This document shows, in pieces, positions 55,162 to 64,000 of a DNA stretch of 64,000 bases. Numbering within the stretch: position 1 is the first letter of the stretch; the number at the start of each line of letters is the position of its first letter. Under the pieces are notes generated by a model. It was given only the letters and a program-made list of their open reading frames with translations, was not told the origin of the DNA and did not search any database. Position numbers and translations under genes: made by a program. The stretch is from Chryseobacterium gleum (GTDB taxonomy: Bacteria > Bacteroidota > Bacteroidia > Flavobacteriales_D > Crocinitomicaceae), in assembly GCA_945897805.1 (NCBI GenBank), contig CAMDFX010000013.1, forward strand, positions 1-64,000, read 5' to 3'.

Positions 55162-56280
55162 TTATTCTTTGTTTTTCAATTGCATTAACAATGAATATGC
55201 ACCCGTCAAAACAATTTTTTTATTCTCCAATGGGCTAATTATGTGGGTAAAACCACTTTCTGTTTCGCCGATTTCTACTTCTCGCATTTCAAAAATATTA
55301 TTCCCTTTTTCGATAAAAACAAAGCTTTTTTCTCCAAAAGCAACAATTGCTTCCTCTGGTAGTGCTTGTGTGAAATTATTTTGAACATCAATTTCAGCAT
55401 TCATGTACATTCCAGGCAATAATTTTTCATCATATTTATCAAAATGACAATGAACTTCTCCGCTTCTTTCAGCACTTAAGTTTCTGCTTATTAATAGAAT
55501 TTGGCAAGGATATTTTTGGTCCGTTTGATTGTTTGTAAAAGCAGTTAATTTTTGCCCAATCGAAAGTTTTTCTAAGTCTTTTTCATACACATTGAGATTC
55601 AAATGGATATCGCGTGGATCAATCAATTCAAATAAAACATCAGCTGGATTCAAATATTTTCCAATATTTACATTCACTTTGCTCACAAATCCTGTAATCG
55701 GCGATGTAATTCTGATATTTCGTGAAATGTTATTTTCGTGCAAACTTTGTGGGTTAATGCCAATCAATCTCAATTTTTCAGCCAAGGCATTCACAGCGAT
55801 TCTCTTACTTCTAAAATCTGCTTGACTTTGTTGAAAAACCTTGTCACTCGTTGCTTTGTTTTGATTCAATTCCTTTTGTCTATTGTATTCATTTTCAGCA
55901 AGTGAAAGCTGCTCTTTGGTAGTCAAATAATCTTCTTGAATTTGAATAAACTGCTGGTCTTCAATGATTGCAATTAATTGACCTTTTGTTACTTTCATTC
56001 CTGGCAACATTTCTGTCGATTTCAAATATCCACCCAAGGGAACGCTGACAGAAATCAAATTTTGTGGTGGAACATCAATTTTTCCGTTTAATTTTAATAC
56101 TTCTGAAATTGATTTCATGAACGTTTTCCCAAAGGTGATTCCTGCTGATTTCATTTGTGCATCAGTTAGTTTTACCAAATTTGTGGGTGAACTAGTTTCT
56201 GTGTTTTCGACTTTTTCTGATTTACTTCCGCAGGCAAAAAGCAAAAAAGGAAGTATCAAAGAGATGATTATTTTTTTCAT
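55162..56280 (-). CDS. CzcB/CusB-like periplasmic adaptor of RND metal efflux
   Basis: 372 residues. Lipoprotein signal ending FAC (Cys17). Membrane-fusion-protein layout: barrel-sandwich hybrid halves (VSVPLGGYLKS, PGMKVTKGQLIAIIEDQQ and ITSPITGFVSKVNVN), a coiled-coil hairpin (about 120-175) and beta-barrel / membrane-proximal domains to the end. It links the inner-membrane pump to the outer-membrane channel. It lies 9 bases after the pump gene on the minus strand, so they form an operon. The metal specificity is not readable. Confidence 0.9.
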   Translation of the reverse strand: MKKIIISLILPFLLFACGSKSEKVENTETSSPTNLVKLTDAQMKSAGITFGKTFMKSISEVLKLNGKIDVPPQNLISVSVPLGGYLKSTEMLPGMKVTKGQLIAIIEDQQFIQIQEDYLTTKEQLSLAENEYNRQKELNQNKATSDKVFQQSQADFRSKRIAVNALAEKLRLIGINPQSLHENNISRNIRITSPITGFVSKVNVNIGKYLNPADVLFELIDPRDIHLNLNVYEKDLEKLSIGQKLTAFTNNQTDQKYPCQILLISRNLSAERSGEVHCHFDKYDEKLLPGMYMNAEIDVQNNFTQALPEEAIVAFGEKSFVFIEKGNNIFEMREVEIGETESGFTHIISPLENKKIVLTGAYSLLMQLKNKE

Positions 56281-56289
56281 GATTGTATC

Positions 56290-59200
56290 TTATTTCGTTA
56301 ATAGGTAATTGAGCTCGATGCTTTTGCTATTCAAGTTTTGAACGGCATTCAAATATTGACTTTGAATTTCCACCACTTGATTGTTCAACATTGACCATTC
56401 TAAATAATTGATTTCGCCTTTGACAAATTGTTCGCTGGCGAGTTTGGAAATTTTCTCCGCATTTGGCAATAAACTCTGTTCAAAATTTTGCACATTTTCA
56501 GATGCATTTAAATATTGAATTTGATTGGTTCGCCATTCGTTTTCAAATTGATTGAGTCCTGCTTGTAAATTGTTTTCAGTCAACAATTCATTCATTTTTG
56601 CGGCTTGGACTTTCGATTTTTGAGCCCCGTAAAACAAAGGAATTCCGAGACCAATTTGCACTGATTGAAATCGTTTTGAACGGTCGTAAGTGATATTATT
56701 TGCGCCAGTTCCAATCATACTCATGTTGTTGTAACCAACTGATAAATCTGGCAAAAACAGCGATTTTTCGAGTTTTGTCGCTTTCAATGCCTTGCTGTTT
56801 TGTTGCTCCAAAAATTTCATTTTTGGATGCGAGCCATTTTGAAAATTTTCACCACCATATAAATTGGATTTCAACTGATTTTGTTCTGGTTCAAAGCTCG
56901 TTTTCGCGTTTAACAACCAGTCAAATTTCAATTGTAAAATCGCCTTTTCTTGTTGCAGTGATTTCAATTGCATCGCGATTTGTGACCGTTGGGTTTCGGC
57001 ACTTGTTTTTTCCAATAAATTACTTTCACCGGTTTTGAATCTCAAGTCCGACACGCGCAAAAATTCTGCGTAAATACTGTCGTTTTTGATGAGCAATTTT
57101 TCTTTTGAATAAATCACCTGTAAATCAAAAAAGGTCAATGCCACTTGTTTTGCCAATTCCGCTGTTTGAATCGCTTGTCCCCATTGACTTTCTTTCCAGG
57201 CTTCACTCAAAACGGCTTTTTGATTGACATAAACTGAAGGAAATAGAATACTTTGTCCGATATTGATTTTAGAATCTTGAAAAATACTGTTGATTTGGCC
57301 ATATTCAACCACAAAATTTGCAGGTTGAATATTCACTCCAGATTTTAGCAATGCTTCTTGATAGGCTACTTTCAGTTTTTCACTCTTCAGATTTAGATTG
57401 TTTTTCACGGCCGTATCTATTGCTGCATTCAAGCTGATATTTTGCGCTTGAGAAAAATTAATGGTGCTGAGAAAAATTAAACTTACAACGATTTTCCCCA
57501 TGTGTTTTTGTTTTTTAAATCCTTTTTCGGTGAGAATGTATAGTATTGGCAAAATAAACAATGTCAAGAAAGTGGCAATCATCAATCCACCAATGACGAC
57601 TGTTGCGAGCGGACGTTGAACTTCAGCGCCAGAACCGTTGCTTAGTGCCATCGGTAAAAAACCCAAGGATGCTACAAATGCGGTCATTAATACTGGTCGC
57701 AAGCGATTTTGCGTTCCGTTGAGTACAATTTGAATCACAGAAGTTTCACCTAATTCTTTGATGCGATTGAATTCTGCAATGAGTACAATTCCATTCAAAA
57801 CGGCGATTCCAAAAAGAGCAATGAAACCTACGCCAGCACTGATACTAAATGGCATTCCACGTGCAGCCAATAACAATATGCCGCCAATGGCAGAAAGTGG
57901 GATAGCAGAATAGATTAATAATCCTTGTTTGATTGATTTAAAAGCAAAATACAGCAACAAGAAAATCAAAAATAGAGAAACAGGAACTGCAATTGTCAAG
58001 CGTTCTTTCGCTGCGTTTAAGTTTTCAAAAGCGCCACCAAATTGAACTAAATATCCGTCAGGTAAATCTAATTTTTCGTCAGTTTTTTGTTGCAATTCAT
58101 TCACAATACTTTCCACATCTCGGCCTTTCACGTTGAAACCAACAATTACACGTCTTTTGGCATCTTCACGTTGAATTTGGTTTGGACCATCTTTCATTTC
58201 CACAGAAGCCAGCTGATACAAGGGAACTTGCGAGCCACTTGGGGTTGGAATCAGTAGATTTTGAACATCTTCCAAACTTTCGCGCTTTTTGCTGTCCAAT
58301 CTTACCACCAAATCAAAACGCTTTTCATCTTCGAAAATCAATCCGCTACTTTGACCTGCAAAAGCGGTGTTAATTACCCGATTGACATCTGAAATATTGA
58401 TGTTGTATTGCGCCATTGCGTCACGGTTGTATTCGATGATGATTTGCGGCAATCCCATCAAAGCCTCCAAATAAATTTCATCCGTTCCATTCACCGTTTT
58501 CACCAATTCGCTTAACTTTTTTGCATATCGTGCCAAAGTGTCTAAGTTTTCGCCGTAGATTTTGCAAACTACATCTTGGCGCGCGCCTGTCATCAATTCA
58601 TTGAATCGCATTTGCACAGGATATTGAAAACTGGTTGTCACTCCCGGAACTTCTTGCGCTGCCAAAGTCATTTTTTCAGCCAATTCATCGAAAGTACTTG
58701 CAGACGTCCATTCGTTTTTGTCTTTCAAAGAAACAATCATATCACCACAATCCATTGGCATTGGATCAGTTGGGACTTCACCGCTTCCGATTTTCGTTAC
58801 CACTTTGTTTACTTCAGGAAAGCGATTTTTCAAAATTGTTGCCACTTTATTGATGTTTTCAATGGAAGTATTCAAATTACTTCCGGGTAAAACCCTCGCT
58901 TCAATGGCAAAATCACCTTCTTCAATTGATGGAATAAACTCTCCACCTAAGGTGCTCATGATGTAGATTGAAGATGCAAATAGTATTAAAACTGTTACGA
59001 TAACCGTTTTTGGATATTGAATTATTTTTGCTAATCTTGAGCGATAAATGTTGCCCAAACGATTCATCATTCTGTCAGAAATATTGTCTTTGTGTCCTTT
59101 TTTCTTGCTCAAAACCAAGGTATTCATCATTGGAATGTAGGTCAGAGAGAGGATAAATGCGCCAAGCAATGCAAATCCAACTGTTTGCGCCATTGGTTTA

Positions 59201-60627
59201 AACATTTTTCCTTCAATTCCTTGCAAGGTGAAAATCGGTAAATAGACAATCAAAATGATAATTTGCCCAAAAACGGCGCTGTTCATCATTTTTCCAGCGG
59301 CACTTTTTACTTGGCCGTCCATTTCCAATTGACTGAAATCGTTGTTTCCCAATTGATTCTTCTTGTGCAATTGATGCATAACTGCTTCCACGATAATTAC
59401 GGCACCGTCTACAATCAATCCAAAATCCAATGCACCTAAACTCATCAAGTTTCCGCTGACGTGGAAAATATTCATCAAGATAATTGCAAACAACATGGCC
59501 AAAGGAATGACCGATGCGACCAACAATCCTGCGCGAAAATTTCCGAGGAAAAGCACCAACACAAAAATCACGATTAACGCTCCTTCTAGCAAATTTGTTT
59601 CCACCGTTCCAATGGCATTATTTACCATTTTGGTGCGGTCTAAAAACGGATCAATCACAACGCCTTCAGGTAAAATTTTCTGAATTTCTTCCACGCGTGT
59701 TCTGATACTTTGAATCACTTCGTTGCTGTTTGCTCCTTTCAACATCATGACCACAGCGCCTGAAACTTCTTTGTCACCGTTGAAAGTCATTGCACCATAT
59801 CGTGTTGCGAAACCGAATCTTACTTCTGCCACATTTCTAATAAAAAGCGGCGTTCCATTTTCCAAACTTTTGACAGAAATGTTCTGAATGTCAGCAATGT
59901 TTTTGACCAAACCTTCACTACGGATATACAAAACACTTGCCCCTTTTTCAATGTAAGCGCCACCAGTATTTTGGTTGTTTTTTTCTAAGGCGCTGAAAAC
60001 ATCTTCGATAGTAATTCCAAAAGCTTGCAGTTTATTTGGGTCGATAGCAATTTCGTATTGTTTAAGTTTTCCTCCAAAACTGCTCACTTCTGCAACGCCT
60101 TTTACGCCCAATAATTGACGTCTCACAATCCAATCTTGAATCGTTCTTAAATCGGTGACGCTGTATTTATCTTCGTATCCTTTTTCTGTTCGCACAGCAT
60201 ATTGATAAATTTCTCCCAAACCTGTTGATACTGGCCCTAATTTAGGCGTTCCAATTCCTTTTGGGATATCTTGTTGCACTTGTTGGAGTCTTTCATTCAC
60301 TTGCTGACGAGCGAAATAAATGTCGGTTTCGTCATCAAAAACAATGGTCACAACGGATAATCCGAATCTAGAAAAACTTCTGATTTCTTTTAATCCTGGG
60401 ATATTACTGCTTGCTTGCTCAATCGGAAAAGTGACAAGTCGTTCAATGTCAACCGCGCCAAAAGAAGGAGCAACGGTGATTACCTGAACTTGGTTGTTGG
60501 TGATGTCTGGAACTGCATCGATTGGCAATTTTGTGACTTCGAAAATTCCATATAAAAACAAAGCTATCGTAAATAGTCCAACGATTAATTTGTTTTTAAT
60601 AGAAAACGCAATGATTTTATTAAGCAT
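56290..60627 (-). CDS. CzcA/CusA-type RND metal pump fused to a TolC-like outer-membrane factor
   Basis: 1445 residues. Residues 1 to ~1035 are a complete heavy-metal RND pump: twelve helices, the start IKNKLIVGLFTIALFLYG, and the HME-type signature ALDFGLIVDGAVIIVEAV at about residue 400. After ITEKGFKKQKH-like sequence a new signal-peptide-like stretch begins at Met1043 (MGKIVVSLIFLSTINFSQAQ), and the remaining ~400 residues are an outer-membrane factor of the TolC/CzcC type. The reading frame is unbroken. The chain must be cleaved, or a second translation start used, for the two halves to reach different membranes. Such fusions are known in Bacteroidota. Confidence 0.9.
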   Translation of the reverse strand: MLNKIIAFSIKNKLIVGLFTIALFLYGIFEVTKLPIDAVPDITNNQVQVITVAPSFGAVDIERLVTFPIEQASSNIPGLKEIRSFSRFGLSVVTIVFDDETDIYFARQQVNERLQQVQQDIPKGIGTPKLGPVSTGLGEIYQYAVRTEKGYEDKYSVTDLRTIQDWIVRRQLLGVKGVAEVSSFGGKLKQYEIAIDPNKLQAFGITIEDVFSALEKNNQNTGGAYIEKGASVLYIRSEGLVKNIADIQNISVKSLENGTPLFIRNVAEVRFGFATRYGAMTFNGDKEVSGAVVMMLKGANSNEVIQSIRTRVEEIQKILPEGVVIDPFLDRTKMVNNAIGTVETNLLEGALIVIFVLVLFLGNFRAGLLVASVIPLAMLFAIILMNIFHVSGNLMSLGALDFGLIVDGAVIIVEAVMHQLHKKNQLGNNDFSQLEMDGQVKSAAGKMMNSAVFGQIIILIVYLPIFTLQGIEGKMFKPMAQTVGFALLGAFILSLTYIPMMNTLVLSKKKGHKDNISDRMMNRLGNIYRSRLAKIIQYPKTVIVTVLILFASSIYIMSTLGGEFIPSIEEGDFAIEARVLPGSNLNTSIENINKVATILKNRFPEVNKVVTKIGSGEVPTDPMPMDCGDMIVSLKDKNEWTSASTFDELAEKMTLAAQEVPGVTTSFQYPVQMRFNELMTGARQDVVCKIYGENLDTLARYAKKLSELVKTVNGTDEIYLEALMGLPQIIIEYNRDAMAQYNINISDVNRVINTAFAGQSSGLIFEDEKRFDLVVRLDSKKRESLEDVQNLLIPTPSGSQVPLYQLASVEMKDGPNQIQREDAKRRVIVGFNVKGRDVESIVNELQQKTDEKLDLPDGYLVQFGGAFENLNAAKERLTIAVPVSLFLIFLLLYFAFKSIKQGLLIYSAIPLSAIGGILLLAARGMPFSISAGVGFIALFGIAVLNGIVLIAEFNRIKELGETSVIQIVLNGTQNRLRPVLMTAFVASLGFLPMALSNGSGAEVQRPLATVVIGGLMIATFLTLFILPILYILTEKGFKKQKHMGKIVVSLIFLSTINFSQAQNISLNAAIDTAVKNNLNLKSEKLKVAYQEALLKSGVNIQPANFVVEYGQINSIFQDSKINIGQSILFPSVYVNQKAVLSEAWKESQWGQAIQTAELAKQVALTFFDLQVIYSKEKLLIKNDSIYAEFLRVSDLRFKTGESNLLEKTSAETQRSQIAMQLKSLQQEKAILQLKFDWLLNAKTSFEPEQNQLKSNLYGGENFQNGSHPKMKFLEQQNSKALKATKLEKSLFLPDLSVGYNNMSMIGTGANNITYDRSKRFQSVQIGLGIPLFYGAQKSKVQAAKMNELLTENNLQAGLNQFENEWRTNQIQYLNASENVQNFEQSLLPNAEKISKLASEQFVKGEINYLEWSMLNNQVVEIQSQYLNAVQNLNSKSIELNYLLTK

Positions 60628-60710
60628 AAATTCTATTAATTTTTGGTGAATAATAACACTTTATAATCTTTCAATATTTATATTGATTTACAAGTGTTTA
60701 CACAAAATAA

Positions 60711-61094
60711 TTAACAGCTTTTGGGCGGTTGCCATATAGATTCTAACTTAAAAGTTGGAACGAATAGATTTTTGTAAATAGCTATGTTTTTCTTGTTGTC
60801 GGAAAATAAAGGGATTTCAATTTCAGAAAATGCAGGTAAAACTGCAAAAATCTGTGTTGAAAAGGAATTTCCTTGAGATTTGAATGGCAATTTTTTGTCT
60901 TTTAAATCATCACTGTCAGGCGCATGGTTGCCTTGATAGTGAATTTTCAAAAATTCAAGGAAAGTGATGTTTTTGTTTTCCGTTTTGTGCTCAGAAAAGT
61001 GCTCAAAAAGAATCGGAAGTTTGAAAAATTGGTTTAACTCCGTGGCGGAAAGCACGTAAAGACTAATGAATAATATGGCAATTGAATTTTTCAA
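60711..61094 (-). CDS. Small secreted protein upstream of the metal efflux operon
   Basis: 127 residues from a TTG start at 61094 (no ATG is in frame nearby). A hydrophobic N-terminus (1-17, ending LSATE) is followed by a His-containing body (FEHFSEHKTENKN, IHYQGNHAPDSDD) and the end IWQPPKSC. Proteins of this type are often found directly before RND metal efflux genes in Bacteroidota; they may bind the metal, given the His/Asp clusters and the final Cys. A box TAACTTTG lies only 6 bases before the TTG. Confidence 0.6.
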   Translation of the reverse strand: MKNSIAILFISLYVLSATELNQFFKLPILFEHFSEHKTENKNITFLEFLKIHYQGNHAPDSDDLKDKKLPFKSQGNSFSTQIFAVLPAFSEIEIPLFSDNKKNIAIYKNLFVPTFKLESIWQPPKSC

Positions 61095-61188
61095 TATTTC
61101 AAAGTTAATCTAAAAATCTTTCATAATTTAAGCTCTTTGTTTATTTGTTAAAATTTAACTTTTGGATTGGATGGATGGTGTTTTTTAT

Positions 61189-61394
61189 GCCACGGATGCA
61201 CGGATTATTTGGGAGTAGAATGTATCTATTTGAAATTTATTTTCTCTTGAATATCTATTTTATTTCAGGATTTTCAGAAATGAGGATAAAGTTTTTTTTG
61301 CCACGGATGCACGGATTATTTTTTGAAAAATCTTTTATCAAAATCCTTTTCAAAATCCGTGAATCCGTGGCTTCAACTAAAATAAATCCGTGGC
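61189..61394. repeat. Cluster of the gccacggatgcacggatt repeat, direct and inverted
   Basis: Direct copies at 61189-61206 and 61300-61317, identical to the one at 30591-30608. An inverted near-copy lies at 61354-61371 (aatccgtgaatccgtggc, one mismatch), and a shorter inverted part (aaatccgtggc) at 61384-61394. The inverted and direct copies can fold into a large hairpin behind gldC. An open frame on the plus strand across this stretch is only repeat translated. Confidence 0.75.
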
Positions 61395-61406
61395 TTTCAC
61401 CAAAGA

Positions 61407-61757
61407 TCACTCAGGCATAATCTCCATTTTATCTGCGAAATGAAAGCAATAGTCTCTTAAATCCTCACAAATTTTGGTTTCTCCAGTTGCTTTTTCAAAT
61501 GTATCAGCCATGGTCAAAAGCGTTTGATGGAAAAATTGTTTCATTTCCTCGATAGACATTTCTTCTGTCCACAAATCAATTTTCAACGTATTTTTGGCCT
61601 TTGGATCCCAAACAGAAAGCAACAAAGCGCGCGCTTCAGCATTCTCAATATTTCCATCTGTGGCATTCCAAATCATGCGCATAGGAACGTGATTTTCGTT
61701 CACGCCCACGTTGATTTTAATTTCTGAGGTTTTGACTATTTTTTTTTCTTCTTCCAT
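61407..61757 (-). CDS. gldC: Gliding motility protein GldC
   Basis: 116 residues, soluble, without signal. Family features: a start rich in Lys/Glu with SEIKINVGVNENHVPMRMIWNA, the WDPKAKNTLKIDLWTEEM segment and the end FADKMEIMPE. In Flavobacterium johnsoniae gldC follows gldB and improves gliding; its exact role is unknown. It lies 75 bases after gldB on the same strand, as expected. Confidence 0.9.
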   Translation of the reverse strand: MEEEKKIVKTSEIKINVGVNENHVPMRMIWNATDGNIENAEARALLLSVWDPKAKNTLKIDLWTEEMSIEEMKQFFHQTLLTMADTFEKATGETKICEDLRDYCFHFADKMEIMPE

Positions 61758-61832
61758 GTTGTATTGACTTTTGATAGAAAATCAGTGTTTTTAAACTTTG
61801 TTTTTATTTGTCGAATCTAGCACTAATATTTA

Positions 61833-62843
61833 TTATTCTGCTATTTCGTAGGCTTGTAAAATTTCTGTGTAAGGCAGATCAATTAAGTCTTTCAAAGGCG
61901 TGTCTGGATTTTCAATCATGTAGGAATGAATCATTTTCCAACCAATAAATTGACCCATTCGATCCGGACTTTCTTGTGGTAAACCAATCGTGAAAGGCCC
62001 TTCATTTAGAAAATTGGAATGATCGCGCTCTTTTTCAGAAAATAACATTTTCTCTTTCACTAAAAATTGCCAAAAAGCGTATTCATTTTTTTGTGCGTAT
62101 TCGAAATCTGGTTTTGAAAAACGCATGATAATTGATTCATCTTCGTTTGGTAAAGCGGCTTCCGTGAGGTACAAAATTTTCCCCCATCGAATCATTTGTT
62201 CTGCTGTGTTTCCTTTTGATTCAGGTATATAATGCGTCATTATCCAAGCAGTCAAAACATCTCGCTCCATGAATTTAGCTTCCATTCCATCTTTAATCCA
62301 TTGAAAAATTGGGTCTGGAACTTTCTTTATCACTGGCGATTTTGGACCTAAATATCTTTCTAAACCAATGCCAATTTCATTTTCTGTCGCGAAAGCATTG
62401 CTGGCAAAAAGTGAATTCATGAAAACAATGTTTTGCGGGATCTTTCCATCAGGAAAATGGTATTTTAAGGCCTTAAAACCATTGGTGATTTTCGTCTTTT
62501 GCGGTGATAAATTGCTAAATTTAACTTCAATTTCTTTTTCAATTTGATTGATAAATTGATCGAAAGTAAAAAGCTTGATGCGCGCCGCAGTGCCAGAATC
62601 GCTCAATGGTCCAACACCGATACATTGCCCTAATTCGTATGCAAATATCTCATTTTCATTTAGATAGGTAGATTCTATCGATTTTTTCAAGTCAGTTGAC
62701 TTAACATGATAGAAAATGGAATCTAAATTTACATAATTCAGTTTCACCTGGATTTTGCTTGAATCGACGTCTAAAGGGTCATTTGAACATGCACTCAGCA
62801 ACAAAATTCCAAAACCAATAGATAAAATGCTTTTGTGGGTCAT
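61833..62843 (-). CDS. gldB: Gliding motility lipoprotein GldB
   Basis: 336 residues. Lipoprotein signal with LLLSAC (Cys19). The body fits the GldB family: FIQ-type start with KLNYVNLDSIFYHV, LGQCIGVGPLSDS, GIGLERYLGPKSPVIKKVP (about 168-186), ILYLTEAALPNEDES, and the end LPYTEILQAYEIAE. GldB is needed for gliding in F. johnsoniae. First gene of gldBC, with nadE and a barrel gene transcribed away on the other strand; a TACTTTTG box lies 23 bases upstream. Confidence 0.9.
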   Translation of the reverse strand: MTHKSILSIGFGILLLSACSNDPLDVDSSKIQVKLNYVNLDSIFYHVKSTDLKKSIESTYLNENEIFAYELGQCIGVGPLSDSGTAARIKLFTFDQFINQIEKEIEVKFSNLSPQKTKITNGFKALKYHFPDGKIPQNIVFMNSLFASNAFATENEIGIGLERYLGPKSPVIKKVPDPIFQWIKDGMEAKFMERDVLTAWIMTHYIPESKGNTAEQMIRWGKILYLTEAALPNEDESIIMRFSKPDFEYAQKNEYAFWQFLVKEKMLFSEKERDHSNFLNEGPFTIGLPQESPDRMGQFIGWKMIHSYMIENPDTPLKDLIDLPYTEILQAYEIAE

Positions 62844-62865
62844 TAAAATTCTTTAATATTGTAGT

Positions 62866-62873
62866 CAAAAGTA
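62866..62873 (-). promoter_or_regulatory. Candidate -7 box of gldBC
   Basis: The minus strand reads TACTTTTG (TAnnTTTG consensus), 23 bases before the ATG at 62843. No TTG at the proper distance upstream. Confidence 0.3.
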
Positions 62874-62937
62874 ATCATATTAGCTCTAATTGCGAACTGT
62901 GGGACAAATTTTTGATAACCTTTAAAATTCGTATAAG

Positions 62938-63723
62938 ATGAAAAAAATTCTATTTACAATAATTGGTTTGAGTATCGCTTTATCTTCAAAAGCGCAAGAT
63001 GCAGCAGAAAAAAAGTTGCAAGCTGGTTTGATAATCGGAACTGGTATGAATTTTCAAAAAATGGGAACCAAATATTTGGAAGCAAATGGAATTGGTGGAG
63101 ATTTTAATATTGGTGTAAATTTAAATTTTAGCATCAACGAAAACATTGCCTTCAACACAGGATTGGAGTTTGATTTTTCTAATGTAAAATATTCAGCTCC
63201 TTCATCTAACCCTGTTTATTACCACTTCAATGATACTGAAATCATCAGAAAAGGAGATTGGGAAGCAAGTAATTCAGTTTTTCAATTAACCGAAAGAACG
63301 CAAAAAGCGACCTATGTTTCAATTCCAACGATGTTTTTGTTCAGAACTAATTTCATCGGTTATTTCAGATATTTCGGAAAATTTGGTTTGAGAAATAGTT
63401 TTTTGGTTTCCTCGAAAACGAATGATATTGGATCTCTCGAAGGCACTGATATTACTATCGAAAATAACAACATGAAGCGCAAAAATGAAATGTTGTTTTA
63501 CAAAGGAGCCGTTGGTTTGTGCGGTGGTGCTGAATGGAATTTCACAGGTTCAACTTGCTTGATGGCTGAATTGGGTTATTATTATGGATTTACTCCATTA
63601 TATTATTCGCCGAAAGAAGATAAAATGAGTTTGTATACCAGTTCATTAGTTGACGGAAATAAATTTTTCTCCAATGCTGCAACACAATCTCAATTGATGT
63701 TGAAAGTTTCGGTTTTATTTTAA
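62938..63723 (+). CDS. Outer-membrane beta-barrel protein (PorT-like/OMP_b-brl type)
   Basis: 261 residues. Signal peptide 1-19 (ending SSKAQ). Then repeated amphipathic strands (AGLIIGTGMNF, FNIGVNLNFSINENIAFNTGLEFDF split over about 56-80, YVSIPTMFLFR, YFRYFGKFGLRNSFLV, CLMAELGYYYGFTPLYY) and a last strand ending VSVLF with a terminal Phe, as typical of outer-membrane barrels. Probably a PorT/outer-membrane barrel family member. Role unknown; it lies between gldB and nadE. Confidence 0.8.
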   Translation: MKKILFTIIGLSIALSSKAQDAAEKKLQAGLIIGTGMNFQKMGTKYLEANGIGGDFNIGVNLNFSINENIAFNTGLEFDFSNVKYSAPSSNPVYYHFNDTEIIRKGDWEASNSVFQLTERTQKATYVSIPTMFLFRTNFIGYFRYFGKFGLRNSFLVSSKTNDIGSLEGTDITIENNNMKRKNEMLFYKGAVGLCGGAEWNFTGSTCLMAELGYYYGFTPLYYSPKEDKMSLYTSSLVDGNKFFSNAATQSQLMLKVSVLF

Positions 63724-63733
63724 GGAACAGATT

Positions 63734-64000
63734 TTGGATTTTAAAGGAGTAAACGATCACGTTGTAAATTGGCTTTCAAAGTATGCTGAAAATGCAAAAA
63801 TGAAAGGTTTTATCATTGGAATTTCTGGTGGAGTTGATTCTGCGGTCACTTCCATGCTTTGCGCCCAAACGGGCAAAAAAGTGCTTGCTTTGAGTATGCC
63901 GATTCGCCAAACTGTTGCAGAATTTCAACGTGCAAATGAACACATTGAAAATTTAAAAGCCCGTTTTTCCAATATTGAATCTATAGATTTGAATTTGACA
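63734..64000 (+). CDS. nadE: NAD synthetase NadE (3' end outside window)
   Basis: 89 residues are visible; the frame runs off the right edge. The start is probably the TTG at 63734 (TTG GAT TTT AAA GGA); no ATG is in frame back to the TGA at 63701. The ATP-pyrophosphatase P-loop GISGGVDSA is present (about residues 29-37), then VLALSMPIRQT. It amidates nicotinic acid adenine dinucleotide to NAD. It begins 10 bases after the barrel gene. nadE beside gldBC is, to my knowledge, usual in flavobacteria. Confidence 0.9.
   Translation, partial: MDFKGVNDHVVNWLSKYAENAKMKGFIIGISGGVDSAVTSMLCAQTGKKVLALSMPIRQTVAEFQRANEHIENLKARFSNIESIDLNLT

Noticed and set aside
61145..61420. 91-residue plus-strand ORF
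   Set aside because: It is mostly the translated gccacggatgcacggatt repeat (PRMHGLF twice) and overlaps gldC in antisense.

Overview
The window looks like a chromosomal segment of a low-GC member of the Bacteroidota, most likely a Flavobacteriales relative. It holds the gliding/type IX secretion (T9SS) genes gldK, gldL, gldM, gldN, gldB, gldC and a PorP/SprF gene. It also holds several secreted proteins with T9SS C-terminal sorting domains, lptE and secG in one cluster, and upstream boxes of the TAnnTTTG type rather than E. coli-like promoters. No species name can be given from the sequence alone. I saw no rRNA, tRNA, CRISPR array or complete insertion sequence.

Layout. 1-4.1 kb: accessory DNA with two T9SS cargo genes, an imperfect palindrome resembling an integron attC site, two tiny overlapping membrane genes and an unknown membrane protein. 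4.3-21.4 kb: accessory or surface genes: a TPR/GT-C glycosyltransferase, a flavin amine oxidase, a split outer-membrane barrel gene, a PIG-V-like mannosyltransferase, a giant secreted glycosidase-like protein, an Rpn-type nuclease, a DNA methyltransferase, a large restriction-modification protein and a secreted serine hydrolase. 22-34 kb: core genes: metallophosphoesterase, groS-groL, a minus-strand cluster (miaB, sigma-54 activator, lptE, TPR protein, secG), an SDR and two PaaE-like reductases. 34-48 kb: secreted proteins, topA, an arginase-fold pseudoenzyme, porP/sprF and gldKLMN. 48-54.5 kb: two PhoB-like regulators, a PhoR-like kinase, a DUF47 protein and a PiT phosphate transporter. 54.6-61.1 kb: a heavy-metal RND efflux system whose inner-membrane pump and outer-membrane factor are one polypeptide. 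61.2-64 kb: gldC, gldB, a barrel protein and the start of nadE.

Most notable observation: bases 8400-16310 behave as a cleanly inverted 7.9-kb block. The barrel gene starting at 7878 runs in frame to 8399. Its apparent missing C-terminal 57 codons lie on the minus strand from 16310 to 16137, in the same codon phase. Re-inverting the block rebuilds a 231-residue barrel protein and at the same time gives the methyltransferase at the right border an ATG where it now has TTG. An Rpn-family recombination-promoting nuclease gene sits about 350 bp inside the right border. Whether this is a fixed rearrangement, a reversible switch or an assembly error cannot be decided from one sequence.

Other points of interest are a candidate small RNA at about 48.0 kb with its own -7 box and terminator, dispersed palindromic repeats, the attC-like element, and the arginase-fold protein that lacks metal ligands next to topA and the T9SS core.
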